A stretch of 64,000 nucleotides of DNA from Erythrobacteraceae bacterium (GCA_947479055.1 CANJYE010000011.1:1-64000), one strand, 5' to 3'; positions 35,761 to 44,138 are shown, numbered from the stretch's first letter. Translations and numbers: made by a program. Notes: a model not told the origin generated them from the sequence alone.

Positions 35761-36495
35761 CTAATCCTTCTTACCGAAGGCGGCCAGCCGCTCCCTCGCG
35801 GCCGGATCGACCCCGGGGTGGGTATCGCGTTCATGGGCGAGGCCGCGGGCGAGGTCCCAGCCGTCAGTCTGGTTCAGCACGCGCTTGTTGTGGAAGTGCG
35901 AAAACCAGCTTTTGGAGAGGATTTCGCCGAGATAGCCTGCGACCCTGTCGGCGAATTCCCCCTCGGCGAAGCACTGGTCGGCCAGCCCCATCGCCAGCGC
36001 CGCCTGCGCATCGTAGCGGCGGGTGGTGAACATCATTTCCCTGGCTTTCGACAACCCGACCCGGCGGGGCAGCCGCTGGCTCATCCCCCAGCGCGGGGAC
36101 AGGCCGAACTGGGCGTGGGTATCGCCGAACTGGGCATTGCCCGACGCGAGGATCAGATCGGCGGCCAGCGCCAGTTCGAGCGCGCCGGTGAAGCAATAGC
36201 CATGCACCGCCGCGACCACCGGCACCGGCAGCGCGGCCAGCCGGTCGATCACCTGCGGCTGGCGGCCGGGGCCGGTCTTCCCGATCCTTGTGACGTCATT
36301 GCCCGCCGAAAAACACGATCCCGCGCCCTTGAGCAACACCGCGCCGATCCGGCCCGATGCGGCTTCGATCGTGTCGAGATGGCGGTCGATCAGATCGAAC
36401 ATCTCCGGCGTCAGCGCGTTGCGTTTGTCCGGCCGGTTGAGCGTGATGGTGGCAAGGCCATCGCCGCTTCGTTCGAACAGGATTTCTTCGGACAT
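35761..36495 (-). CDS. Enoyl-CoA hydratase/isomerase family protein, atypical active site
   Basis: A 244-residue crotonase-fold protein. The oxyanion-hole region and first Glu are present (HGYCFTGALELALAAD), but at the second catalytic position the usual PE of FGxPE...GxxPGAGG is replaced by TH, and the glycine-rich turn reads SPRWGMSQ. A simple hydratase usually needs both Glu residues, so this is likelier an isomerase, hydrolase or other crotonase activity. It stands alone on the minus strand between two REP-like elements (35553-35689 and 36591-36730). The start has a GGGAA site upstream. Confidence 0.87.
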   Translation of the reverse strand: MSEEILFERSGDGLATITLNRPDKRNALTPEMFDLIDRHLDTIEAASGRIGAVLLKGAGSCFSAGNDVTRIGKTGPGRQPQVIDRLAALPVPVVAAVHGYCFTGALELALAADLILASGNAQFGDTHAQFGLSPRWGMSQRLPRRVGLSKAREMMFTTRRYDAQAALAMGLADQCFAEGEFADRVAGYLGEILSKSWFSHFHNKRVLNQTDGWDLARGLAHERDTHPGVDPAARERLAAFGKKD

Positions 36496-36590
36496 GGCTG
36501 TTCCCGGTATGGCGCGAATCGGCGCGATGGGAACTTAGAGCATTGGCCGTAAAACGGCAGCCTGCTGGCAACATCCAAATGTCTCAAGAC

Positions 36591-36730
36591 CGTCACCCTG
36601 AACTTGTTTCAGGGTCCATCGCGCGGCAAGCTCGGAGCATGCCGTATTGACACAATCCGTAAGGCATCCTCCCGCAGTCCACGCTCCGGGCGTGCGGAGA
36701 AATGGATCCTGAAACAAGTTCAGGATGACG
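36591..36730. repeat. REP-like palindromic element, copy 2
   Basis: A 140-base second copy of the element at 35553. Its ends are CCTGAACTTGTTTCAGGGTC and the near complement ATCCTGAAACAAGTTCAGGA; the inner palindrome half CGCTCCGGGCG is kept. In the central bases of the outer arms CTAG of copy 1 is replaced by CTTG on one arm and CAAG on the other, a paired change. With copy 1 it flanks the crotonase gene. It lies in a 496-base gap (36496-36991) that also holds the two hairpins below. Confidence 0.8.
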
Positions 36731-36802
36731 GAAAAGGGAAGCGACTTGCGTTCCATGTGGCAAAGGTCAGAACTCTGGCGGAAGAATGTGCCATGGTGCC
36801 CG

Positions 36803-36881
36803 CTAGTGGATTGATTTTGACATTTGCATCCCGCTAACCGGATAGCACAGTCGCAAATGTCAAAATCGTAAAATCCACTAG
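36803..36881. repeat. Imperfect palindrome, first of a tandem pair
   Basis: A 79-base hairpin-forming unit. The outer arms are CTAGTGGATT and AATCCACTAG; the inner arms GATTTTGACATTTGC and GCAAATGTCAAAATC are exact complements; a four-base bulge lies on the right side. The loop of 25 bases contains CTAACCGGATAG. The next unit at 36895 has the same plan with compensating base changes. Confidence 0.8.
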
Positions 36882-36894
36882 AATCATAAGATTG

Positions 36895-36971
36895 CTAGTG
36901 GTCCGAAGAGATTCTGACATTTGTCCACCACCTAGCCGATAGGGATGCAAATGTCAGAATCGGACCACTAG
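36895..36971. repeat. Imperfect palindrome, second of a tandem pair
   Basis: A 77-base unit 13 bases after the first. The outer arms are CTAGTGGTCC and GGACCACTAG, the inner arms GATTCTGACATTTG and CAAATGTCAGAATC; a five-base bulge is on the left side. The loop holds CTAGCCGATAG, close to CTAACCGGATAG of the first unit. It ends 20 bases before the TTG start of the MFS gene, so it could lie in that gene's leader. Identity (mobile palindrome, paired operators, or RNA element) is unknown. Confidence 0.8.
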
Positions 36972-36991
36972 GGGAACGGGGAGGGACGCAA

Positions 36992-38239
36992 TTGACAGGC
37001 AATCCGGTCAGGCAGTCGGAATGGCAACGCGGCTGGCGTCCGCTGCTGGCGGCCTTTGCCGGCAATGGCGTCGGCTTCAGCATGTTCCTGATGGTCTCGG
37101 GCATTTTCATCATCCCGATGCAGCAGCAATTCGGCCTGTCGCGCACGGCGGCCAGCCTCGGCGCGATTGTCGGGCTGGCGGTGGCGTTCCTCACCCCGGT
37201 GGCTGCACATTGGGTGGACCGCTATGGCCCGCGCCGCTTTGCCATCGCCGGGCTGCTGGGGCTGGCGTCGGCTTATGGCCTGATGGCGGTGCTGCCGGCG
37301 CATCCGGTGATCTTCTATGCGCTGGCGGCGATGATGGCGCTGGCCGGGCCGATTTCCAACCCGATGATCTATTGCCGGGGCGTGGTGACCTGGTTCAGCC
37401 GCAATGCCGGGCTGGCTTTCGGGATCACCATGTGCGGCACCTCGCTGATTACCGCGATTGCCTCGCCGGTGCTGAGCGATGTGGTGGTGCACCATGGCTG
37501 GCGCTGGGGCTATGCGCTGTGGGGGACGATCGTGGTGGTCTGCGGACTGCCGCCGGTCATCGTCTGGTTCCGGCAAAACCCGCATCCCTTGGCCGAAGCA
37601 ATCGAAGCGGCGGACCGCGCGGGTTCGGCCAGCAGCGCCCGCCAGGCAGCGCGGACCGTGCCGTTCTGGCTGGTGTTCGGCTCGCTCGCCTGCGCTGCGC
37701 TGGCGGTTGGCGGAATCATCAGCCAGCTTTATCCGATCCTGATCGCCGCTGGCTATTCGCCCGAACTGGCGGCAGGCACGGTCTCGTTCTACGCCATCTC
37801 GATGGGCGTGGGGCGAGTGATTGCCGGATCGCTGCTCGACCGGTTCGATCCGGTCTGGGTGGCCGGCGGGAGCCTGTTTCTGGCCGCGATAGGATCGATG
37901 ATTCTGCTGTTCGCGCTGTTCGGTGGCGGGCCTTGGATGCTGGCCTTTCTCGCTGCTTTCATGCTTGGCTGGGGGCAGGGCGCGGAAGGCGATTACATCG
38001 GCTTCTTCACCCAGCACCTGTTCGGACGGCAGGCCTTCGCCGCAATCTACAGCTGGTTCAACCTCGCGGTGGGCAGCGGACTGGCGCTGGGTGGGCTGCT
38101 GTTCGCCCGGATCTTCGACATCTACGGCAATTACCAGCTGGCGGTGACGATCGGCGTCGGGCTGTGGCTGGCTTCGGCGGTGCTGATGCTGGGTTTGCGC
38201 TGGTTTGCCCGCGCTTGCCCCCGTCTTGACCGCGCTTGA
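36992..38239 (+). CDS. MFS transporter, monocarboxylate/oxalate-formate antiporter-like
   Basis: A 415-residue membrane protein with about 12 hydrophobic segments. The opening LLAAFAGNGVGFSMFLMVSG and the loop motif HWVDRYGPRRFAIAG fit the OFA/monocarboxylate-porter type of MFS. The start is a TTG with GGGGAGGG about 7 bases upstream; no better start was seen. Directly upstream lie the paired palindromes. Transport of a carboxylate substrate or product is likely. A weak hairpin followed by T residues at 38253-38269 could end its transcript. Confidence 0.88.
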   Translation: MTGNPVRQSEWQRGWRPLLAAFAGNGVGFSMFLMVSGIFIIPMQQQFGLSRTAASLGAIVGLAVAFLTPVAAHWVDRYGPRRFAIAGLLGLASAYGLMAVLPAHPVIFYALAAMMALAGPISNPMIYCRGVVTWFSRNAGLAFGITMCGTSLITAIASPVLSDVVVHHGWRWGYALWGTIVVVCGLPPVIVWFRQNPHPLAEAIEAADRAGSASSARQAARTVPFWLVFGSLACAALAVGGIISQLYPILIAAGYSPELAAGTVSFYAISMGVGRVIAGSLLDRFDPVWVAGGSLFLAAIGSMILLFALFGGGPWMLAFLAAFMLGWGQGAEGDYIGFFTQHLFGRQAFAAIYSWFNLAVGSGLALGGLLFARIFDIYGNYQLAVTIGVGLWLASAVLMLGLRWFARACPRLDRA

Positions 38240-38291
38240 CCGCGCTCAATCCAGGCAAATGGCCTTTTTCTTGCCCGCGACGTGTGAATGT

Positions 38292-38316
38292 TATAGGCTT
38301 TTTGCAATAGGATTGG
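38292..38316 (+). promoter_or_regulatory. Candidate LysR-regulator box, upstream of its own gene
   Basis: TATAGG (38292), AATAGG (38306) and ATTGG (38312) are arranged almost as TATAGG (39259), GATAGG (39275) and ATTGG (39282) upstream of the LLM gene that follows the LysR gene. The repeat of spaced ATAGG half-sites before both genes suggests autoregulation and control of the LLM gene. Seen by eye only. Confidence 0.45.
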
Positions 38317-38344
38317 CCCATTACGCCTGCCGGAGGGCACGCCT

Positions 38345-39250
38345 TTGCTGACCGATGTTCCGAAAATCCGGACCTTCATGGCGATTGTCGAGGAAGGCTC
38401 GTTCACCGGTGCCGCCAACCGGCTGAACACCGCCCAGCCGTGGGTTTCCAGCCAGCTCCGCAAGCTGGAGGAGATGGTCGGGCTGAAGCTGGTCGAACGC
38501 TCCAAGGGCAAGACGGTGCGGATCACTCCGCAGGGCCGGGAGCTTTACCGCATCGCCGAACGGCTGTTCGCCTCGCTGGCCGAAGCGGAAGAGCAGATCC
38601 GCGAACTGAGCCAGGTCGTGCGCGGCAGGCTGGTGCTGGGGGTCGATCCGATCACGCTCTACATCCCCGAACGCAACCGGCTGCTCGCGCTGTTCATGGC
38701 CAAGGAAACCGATATCGATCTCCAGATGGTCAGCCGCACTCCCAACGAATTGTTCGAAGGGCTGCGCCGGGGCGAGCTCGATCTGATCCTCACCAGCGCG
38801 CCTTTTCCCGAGGGTGACCGGATCGAGATGCTGCCGCTGTACGAATATGATCTGAGCCTGCTGGTGCCCAAGGTGGCGGCCCATGCCTACAGCCAGCTTG
38901 CGCCCGGCAGCCTGCGCGGGGCGGAAATCATGGTGTTGCAGGACAGCTACCACACAGGCATCTTCCCGTGGTTGCGGACCACGCTGGAACCCTATGGGGT
39001 GCGATGGCGCGATTGCCCGGAACTGGCCTTCCCGGCGCTGATGCAATTCGCCACGCTGATGGGCGTCGCCACGCTGGTGCCGGACTTTTCCGAAACCATG
39101 CCCGAAATCAGGGACGGGATGGAGGTCCGCTCGATCGACGATCCCCGCCTCACCGTCCGCTGGGGGCTGATGCGGCGGGCCGGGGGGCCGCGCAAGACCG
39201 CCGACCGGCTGTGGCGGATGGCGGCGGAGCACAGGTTGGCGGAGTTATAA
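38345..39250 (+). CDS. LysR-family transcriptional regulator
   Basis: A 301-residue regulator. The N-terminal winged helix-turn-helix is clear: KIRTFMAIVEEGSFTGAANR, then LNTAQPWVSSQLRKLEEMVG, followed by LKLVERS; the rest is the periplasmic-binding-protein-like effector domain (RGRLVLGVDPITLYIPE onward). The start is a TTG at 38345 with CGGAGGG 7 bases upstream. The next gene, in the same direction, is an LLM monooxygenase, and similar boxes lie before both genes, so it probably controls that gene, the SDR behind it, and itself. Confidence 0.92.
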   Translation: MLTDVPKIRTFMAIVEEGSFTGAANRLNTAQPWVSSQLRKLEEMVGLKLVERSKGKTVRITPQGRELYRIAERLFASLAEAEEQIRELSQVVRGRLVLGVDPITLYIPERNRLLALFMAKETDIDLQMVSRTPNELFEGLRRGELDLILTSAPFPEGDRIEMLPLYEYDLSLLVPKVAAHAYSQLAPGSLRGAEIMVLQDSYHTGIFPWLRTTLEPYGVRWRDCPELAFPALMQFATLMGVATLVPDFSETMPEIRDGMEVRSIDDPRLTVRWGLMRRAGGPRKTADRLWRMAAEHRLAEL

Positions 39251-39258
39251 CAGATCAC

Positions 39259-39286
39259 TATAGGTTGCGCTGGCGATAGGTATTGG
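39259..39286 (+). promoter_or_regulatory. Candidate LysR-regulator box, upstream of the LLM gene
   Basis: Contains TATAGG, then GATAGG ten bases later, then ATTGG, as at 38292-38316 where the spacer is two bases shorter. It lies 83 bases before the LLM start, a usual place for a LysR-type activation site. Confidence 0.45.
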
Positions 39287-39368
39287 ACTTGCACTCCCAA
39301 AAGCCGCACATTTACCCCATCACGCGATCGTCCGGTTAGGGCGACGCTCATTCGGGATGGAGAGTGCG

Positions 39369-40436
39369 ATGAAGGTCGGTGTCCTTTTTACCTTTCAGAA
39401 TTTCATGGACCAGGTTTCGGACAAGGAATCCTACGAGCGCGATCTGGCGCTTGCGGAACTGGTCGAGCCGATGGGCTATGACTGGATCAGCGCGGTGGAG
39501 CATCACTTCACCAGCTACGCCATGTCGCCCGACAATTTCGGCTTCCTTGCCTATATGGCCGCCAAGACCGAGCGGATAGGGCTGATGCTGGGCGCGATCA
39601 TCCTGCCGTGGAACGATCCGCTGCGTGCGGTGGAACGAATGATCATGCTCGATCATTTGTCCAAGGGCCGGGCGCAGCTGGGCATTGGCCGCGGCCTTGC
39701 GATTCGCGAATACAAGGCCTTCGGCATCGACATGAACGAAGCGCGCGACCGCTTCGATGAATCGGCCGAAATCATCGTCAACGCACTGGAGACCGGGATC
39801 GTCTCCGCGCATGGCCAGTTCTATTCCTATCCGGAAGATCTGCCGATCCGCCCCGGTCCCTATGCCAGCTTCAAGGACCGATTCAATTGCGTCGCCATGT
39901 CGCCCGACACCGTGCCGGTCTGCGCGCGGCTGGGCGGCCGGCTGATGAGCTTCGCGATCAAGCCGTGGGATCAGCTGGCCCCGCAGTTCATCGAATACCG
40001 CCGGTTGTTTGAGCTGCACCATAACCGCCCGGCGCTCGATCCGATGTGCGTCGATTCCTGCTTCTGCGACGAAAGCGCGGAGAAGGCCGAGGCCAAGGCG
40101 CGCGAGTGCATTTCCAACTACTATCTGACCGTGATGGACCATTACGAGATGGCGGGCGCGCATTTCCGTGATCTCAAGGGCTACACCGGCTATGCCGATG
40201 CCGCCGACATGCTGAAGTCGGTGGGGATGGAAGCGGGCGCGGAAGGCTATTTTCACGCCAACATCTGGGGCACGCCGCAGCAGATCCTCGACCGGCTCGA
40301 CCAGCGCCGCGACCTGATCGGCCATTTTGACCTGATGCTGTCGCTGTCGTTTGGCGGCCTCAGCAAGGACGAGGTGACCAATTCGATGCGCCTGATCGCC
40401 GAAAAGGTGATCCCCGAAGTCCATTCGTGGAAGTGA
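39369..40436 (+). CDS. LLM-class flavin-dependent monooxygenase
   Basis: A 355-residue luciferase-like protein. Seen: YDWISAVEHHFTSYAMSPDN near residue 38, RIGLMLGAIILPWNDPLR, LDHLSKGRAQLGIGRGLA and the late block FHANIWGTPQQILDRLD. The EHHF motif links it to the long-form protein at 24108-25403 rather than to the two shorter LLM proteins. The start at 39369 follows GGAGAG; an ATG 12 bases earlier is possible. It follows the LysR gene and precedes an SDR gene by five bases, so it probably belongs to a LysR-controlled LLM-SDR operon. Confidence 0.88.
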   Translation: MKVGVLFTFQNFMDQVSDKESYERDLALAELVEPMGYDWISAVEHHFTSYAMSPDNFGFLAYMAAKTERIGLMLGAIILPWNDPLRAVERMIMLDHLSKGRAQLGIGRGLAIREYKAFGIDMNEARDRFDESAEIIVNALETGIVSAHGQFYSYPEDLPIRPGPYASFKDRFNCVAMSPDTVPVCARLGGRLMSFAIKPWDQLAPQFIEYRRLFELHHNRPALDPMCVDSCFCDESAEKAEAKARECISNYYLTVMDHYEMAGAHFRDLKGYTGYADAADMLKSVGMEAGAEGYFHANIWGTPQQILDRLDQRRDLIGHFDLMLSLSFGGLSKDEVTNSMRLIAEKVIPEVHSWK

Positions 40437-40441
40437 GCAAG

Positions 40442-41218
40442 ATGCACGATTTTCTGGGATATGCGCCGGGCACGGCGATGGTCGTCACCGGTTCGGGCAG
40501 CGGGATTGGCGAGGCTATCGCCCTGACGGCGGGCAAGCTCGGGCTGAAAGTCGCCTCGTGGGACCTTTCGCCCGAAGCGGCGGAACGCACGGCGGCGGCG
40601 ATCCGCGCTGCCGGTGGCGACGCGATTGCCTGCGCGGGCGACGTCTCCGACAAGGCCGTGGTGGCCGATGCCTGGGCGCGCACCACCGACGCCTTTGGCG
40701 CGGTGGCCTGCCTTGCCGCTTCCGCTGGGCCGCCCAGCTTTGGCGACAAGGATTTCACCTCCGCGCTCAACCTTGCGATCGACTGCATGCGCCTGCCGAC
40801 CGAAGGCTGGCTGGAACAGCCCGATGCCGGTTCGCGCGCGGCGATCTATCTCTCCTCCGTGCAGGGGCCGCGCTATGGCGCGGGGGTGCCATGGTACACG
40901 GTCGCGAAAAGCGGGATCGACGGCTACATGCGCTCGCTCGCCGCGATGCGCCCGGGCGGCATCCGCGCCAACGCCATCTTGCCCGACTGGCTGCGCACCG
41001 CTCGGACCGAACAATATATCGACGCGACCGGCGGCGACGGTTGGGAAACCAATCCGATGGGCCGGGTCGGCTATGCGCAGGATTCGGCCAATGCGGCGAT
41101 TTTCCTTCTTTCGCCCGCCGCAGACTACATCAACGGCATCTCGCTTGAGGTCGATGGCGGCGCGAAGCTGCGTTCGATGGCCTGGATGCGGATGTGGGAG
41201 GCCTCGAAATCTAGCTGA
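40442..41218 (+). CDS. SDR-family oxidoreductase, divergent
   Basis: A 258-residue short-chain dehydrogenase. The cofactor motif is TGSGSGIGEA (near residue 16); the catalytic Ser/Tyr/Lys are in IYLSSVQGPRYG and WYTVAKSG. The usual NNAG motif is degenerate (AASAGPP), and the segment after it is shorter than in classical members. The start at 40442 is preferred over a GTG 15 bases earlier that lies inside the LLM gene. Its 3' end overlaps the end of the convergent CoA ligase by eight bases. It may oxidise or reduce the product of the LLM enzyme. Confidence 0.88.
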   Translation: MHDFLGYAPGTAMVVTGSGSGIGEAIALTAGKLGLKVASWDLSPEAAERTAAAIRAAGGDAIACAGDVSDKAVVADAWARTTDAFGAVACLAASAGPPSFGDKDFTSALNLAIDCMRLPTEGWLEQPDAGSRAAIYLSSVQGPRYGAGVPWYTVAKSGIDGYMRSLAAMRPGGIRANAILPDWLRTARTEQYIDATGGDGWETNPMGRVGYAQDSANAAIFLLSPAADYINGISLEVDGGAKLRSMAWMRMWEASKSS

Positions 41219-42806
41219 CCAATACCGCCCGATTATGCTGTGCGTGCCAGGGATCGCGGAAATCGCGCAGCAGGTTCTTGCGGATCTTGCCGAACGGGGT
41301 GAGCGGGAATTCGCGCACCACGAACATCTGCTCCAGCTGCTTCTGCTTCGCGAGACCAGTTGCAAGGATATGCGCGTTCAGTTCCTCGCGGGTGAAGGGG
41401 GCATCGCCCTTCGGGATGACGAAGCCCGCGATCCGTTCGCCCAGCCGGGAATCGGGATCGAACACGCCGACCACGGCCACCCGGTCGATCGCCGGATGGG
41501 TCTGCAGCGCGTCCTCGATTTCCTTGGCGCTGATGTTCTCGCCGCCACGAATGATCAGGTCCTTGATCCGCCCGGTTATGACCACATTGCCGTCGGCATC
41601 GATGAAGCCCATGTCGCCGGAACGGAAAAAGCCGTCGGGGTGGAAGGCCTTGGCGTTGTCATCATCATGCATGTAGCCCAGCATCAGCGCCGCGCCGCGC
41701 ATGCAGATCTCGCCCTCCTTGCCGGGGGGGAGCAAGTTGCCGTCCTCGTCCCGTGCTTCGATTTCGAAGCCGTTGGGATAACCGTCGGTAAGTGCGGCTG
41801 ATTTGAGGTCGAACGGCCCGGGCCGCCGCATCGAGGAATTGGGCGCTTCGGTCATCCCGTAGCAGCGATGGGCAATCCGGCCCGGTTGCCCGGCGACGAA
41901 ATCCTCGATCACCTTGGGTGGCACCGCTGCCCCGCCGCAGGCAAACAGACGCAGGCTCGGCCAGTTCCAGCCGGTCTCGCGGGCATGGCCGATGATATCC
42001 TGAAGGAACGCGGTCGCGCCGGTGGCATGGGTCAGCCCCAGCGTCCGCACCAGTTCGGCCGCTTCGGCCACGTTCCAGCGCTCGACCATGGCGGAGGGGG
42101 AGCGCATCACGATCGGGAACAGCACGGCGTAGATGTAGCCACCGAGATGGCCGACCGGCCCCAGCACCAGCGCCTTGTCATCATCGCGCAGGCCGTAATT
42201 GTCGGCAGTGTTGCGGGTGCAGGTGGCCAGCGTGCGGTGGCTGTGGCGCACGCCCTTGGCCCGGCCGGTGGTGCCGGAGGTGTACATCAGCATCTTGAGG
42301 TTGTCCGGCATGACCAATGTGGTGGAGCGAAACTGCGGGTCCCCCGTCGCGACCAGCGAGTCGAACGTCACCGGGCCATCCCCGCGCAGGGTGATGACAT
42401 GGCGCAGCGCGGGCAGTTCCTGCTGAAGCGCCAGCATCATCGCCAGGTAATCGTGATTGCCGAAGGAGGGCGGGATAAAGATTGCCTTCGCTTCGCAATC
42501 GGCCAGGATCTGGCGAAGCTCCGCCTCGCGATAGATCAGCACCACCGGATTGATCACCAGCCCCAGCGCGGCGGCGGCATAATCGATCGCGATCGCTTCG
42601 GCCCAGTTGGGCATCTGGGTGCTGATCACGTCGCCCTGGCGCAGCCCCATGGCGGCCAGTGAGCACGCCAGCGCGCGGCCCTGCTCGGCAAGGGCCGAGG
42701 AGGTCCACCATTGGCCCCCGGCAAACAGCAGCTGCTTGTCCGGCGCTTCTGCCGCGATGATGTCGAGTTGTTGCGCGGTGGTCAGTGCGTACCAGTCATC
42801 CATCAT
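41211..42806 (-). CDS. AMP-forming acyl-CoA synthetase/ligase
   Basis: A 531-residue adenylate-forming enzyme. Seen: MYTSGTTGRAKGVRHSH, the YGMTEAPNS motif, the hinge ITGRIKDLIIRGGENIS and the catalytic Lys in LTPFGKIRKNLLRD. It resembles cyclohexanecarboxylate- and medium/long-chain-acid ligases in general layout, but specificity cannot be read. Two adjacent ATG codons (42806 and 42803) could start it. It is monocistronic, divergent from gcvT across 186 bases in which I see no further gene. Confidence 0.93.
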   Translation of the reverse strand: MMDDWYALTTAQQLDIIAAEAPDKQLLFAGGQWWTSSALAEQGRALACSLAAMGLRQGDVISTQMPNWAEAIAIDYAAAALGLVINPVVLIYREAELRQILADCEAKAIFIPPSFGNHDYLAMMLALQQELPALRHVITLRGDGPVTFDSLVATGDPQFRSTTLVMPDNLKMLMYTSGTTGRAKGVRHSHRTLATCTRNTADNYGLRDDDKALVLGPVGHLGGYIYAVLFPIVMRSPSAMVERWNVAEAAELVRTLGLTHATGATAFLQDIIGHARETGWNWPSLRLFACGGAAVPPKVIEDFVAGQPGRIAHRCYGMTEAPNSSMRRPGPFDLKSAALTDGYPNGFEIEARDEDGNLLPPGKEGEICMRGAALMLGYMHDDDNAKAFHPDGFFRSGDMGFIDADGNVVITGRIKDLIIRGGENISAKEIEDALQTHPAIDRVAVVGVFDPDSRLGERIAGFVIPKGDAPFTREELNAHILATGLAKQKQLEQMFVVREFPLTPFGKIRKNLLRDFRDPWHAQHNRAVLVS

Positions 42807-42992
42807 CTGATTTTTGTCCTCACCCGGTGCGGTTCATGCACGAAGGAAGTGCCCTTTCTTGCATTCGTCAGACAATACAGCATCGGTTCGAGCGGCCAAG
42901 CCTGACGAGTGGTTAGCTGTCGTCAGCTTTCTCCACATCTAATTTTGCCCGTCCTCCCCAAGAATCGGCCATAGCGGTTAAGGCGATAGGCG

Positions 42993-44138
42993 ATGACAAA
43001 GCCCGACAATAGCGCCACTACTGACGCCGAAATGGCCGATCTGCCAGACGAGACCTTGCCGCTCGATGCCTGGCACCGTTCGCGCAGGGGCCGAATGGTG
43101 TCGTTTGCGGGCTATGCGATGCCGATCCAGTATGAAGGGATCATGGCGGAACACCTGTGGACGCGCGACCATGCCGGGCTGTTCGATGTCTCGCACATGG
43201 GTCAGCTCGAACTGAGCGGGGAGGGTGTCGTTGCCGCACTGGAAGCGCTGGTGCCCGGCGATATCGCCGCGCTGGCGCCAGGGCGGATCCGCTACAGCCT
43301 GCTGCTGAACGCGGATGGCGGCATCCTGGACGATCTGATGATTACCAATGCCGGCGATCACCTGTTCCTGGTGGTGAACGGCGCGACCAAGTGGGACGAT
43401 ATCGCCCATCTGCGCGAAGAACTGCCCGATGAAATCACGATCAACCACCTGGACGAGCATGCCCTGCTGGCGTTGCAGGGGCCGGAAGCGGCAGCGGCGC
43501 TGGCGGCGCTGGTACCGGATGCCACCGGGCTGTTCTTCATGGAAGCCGGCCAGTTCACCTGGAACGGCGTGCCGCTGGGCATCAGCCGCTCGGGCTATAC
43601 CGGCGAGGATGGCTTCGAGATTTCGCTCCCGGCCGAGCGGGCGGAAGCTTTCGCCGATGCGCTCTGCGCCTTGCCGCAGGTCAGGCCGATCGGGCTTGGC
43701 GCGCGCGATTCACTGCGGCTGGAAGCGGGTCTGCCGCTTTACGGCCACGATCTGGACGAGGGGGTGACCCCGGTCGAGGGCGATCTGGCCTTCGCGATTT
43801 CGAAACGTCGCCGGGCTGAGGGCGGTTTCCCCGGTGCGGACCGGATACTGGCCCAGCTGGCCGGGGGCGCGCCGCGTCGCCGGGTCGGGCTGGCGATCGG
43901 GGGACGCCAGCCGGTGCGCGAAGGTGCGCCGCTGTTCCTTGGCGGGCAGGACGTGGGCGTGGTCACCTCGGGCGGCTTTGCCCCCAGTGTCGGCGCCCCG
44001 GTTGCGATGGGCTTCGTCGCTGCTGCCCATGCCGCGCCCGGCACCGCGCTGGAGGCCGAAGTGCGCGGCCGGAGGATCGCGGTCAGGGTCGCTCCATTGC
44101 CCTTTATCCCCCACCGCTACCACCGCAGAGGAGGCTGA
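42993..44138 (+). CDS. gcvT: Glycine cleavage system T protein (aminomethyltransferase)
   Basis: A 381-residue tetrahydrofolate-dependent enzyme that releases ammonia and passes the C1 unit to THF, giving methylene-THF. Seen: the typical opening MVSFAGYAMPIQYEGIMAEH, DHAGLFDVSHMGQ, the SRSGYTGEDGFEI block, and the C-terminal barrel domain with APVAMGFV. Residues 1-13 are an extra leader; an internal Met (codon 14) is a possible alternative start. It is first in gcvT-gcvH-gcvPA-gcvPB, three bases before gcvH. No glycine riboswitch was recognised upstream. Confidence 0.96.
   Translation: MTKPDNSATTDAEMADLPDETLPLDAWHRSRRGRMVSFAGYAMPIQYEGIMAEHLWTRDHAGLFDVSHMGQLELSGEGVVAALEALVPGDIAALAPGRIRYSLLLNADGGILDDLMITNAGDHLFLVVNGATKWDDIAHLREELPDEITINHLDEHALLALQGPEAAAALAALVPDATGLFFMEAGQFTWNGVPLGISRSGYTGEDGFEISLPAERAEAFADALCALPQVRPIGLGARDSLRLEAGLPLYGHDLDEGVTPVEGDLAFAISKRRRAEGGFPGADRILAQLAGGAPRRRVGLAIGGRQPVREGAPLFLGGQDVGVVTSGGFAPSVGAPVAMGFVAAAHAAPGTALEAEVRGRRIAVRVAPLPFIPHRYHRRGG

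Noticed and set aside
42807-42992. Possible glycine riboswitch before gcvT
   Set aside because: The expected conserved glycine-aptamer core sequences were not found in this 186-base gap, and no tandem aptamer fold is evident.
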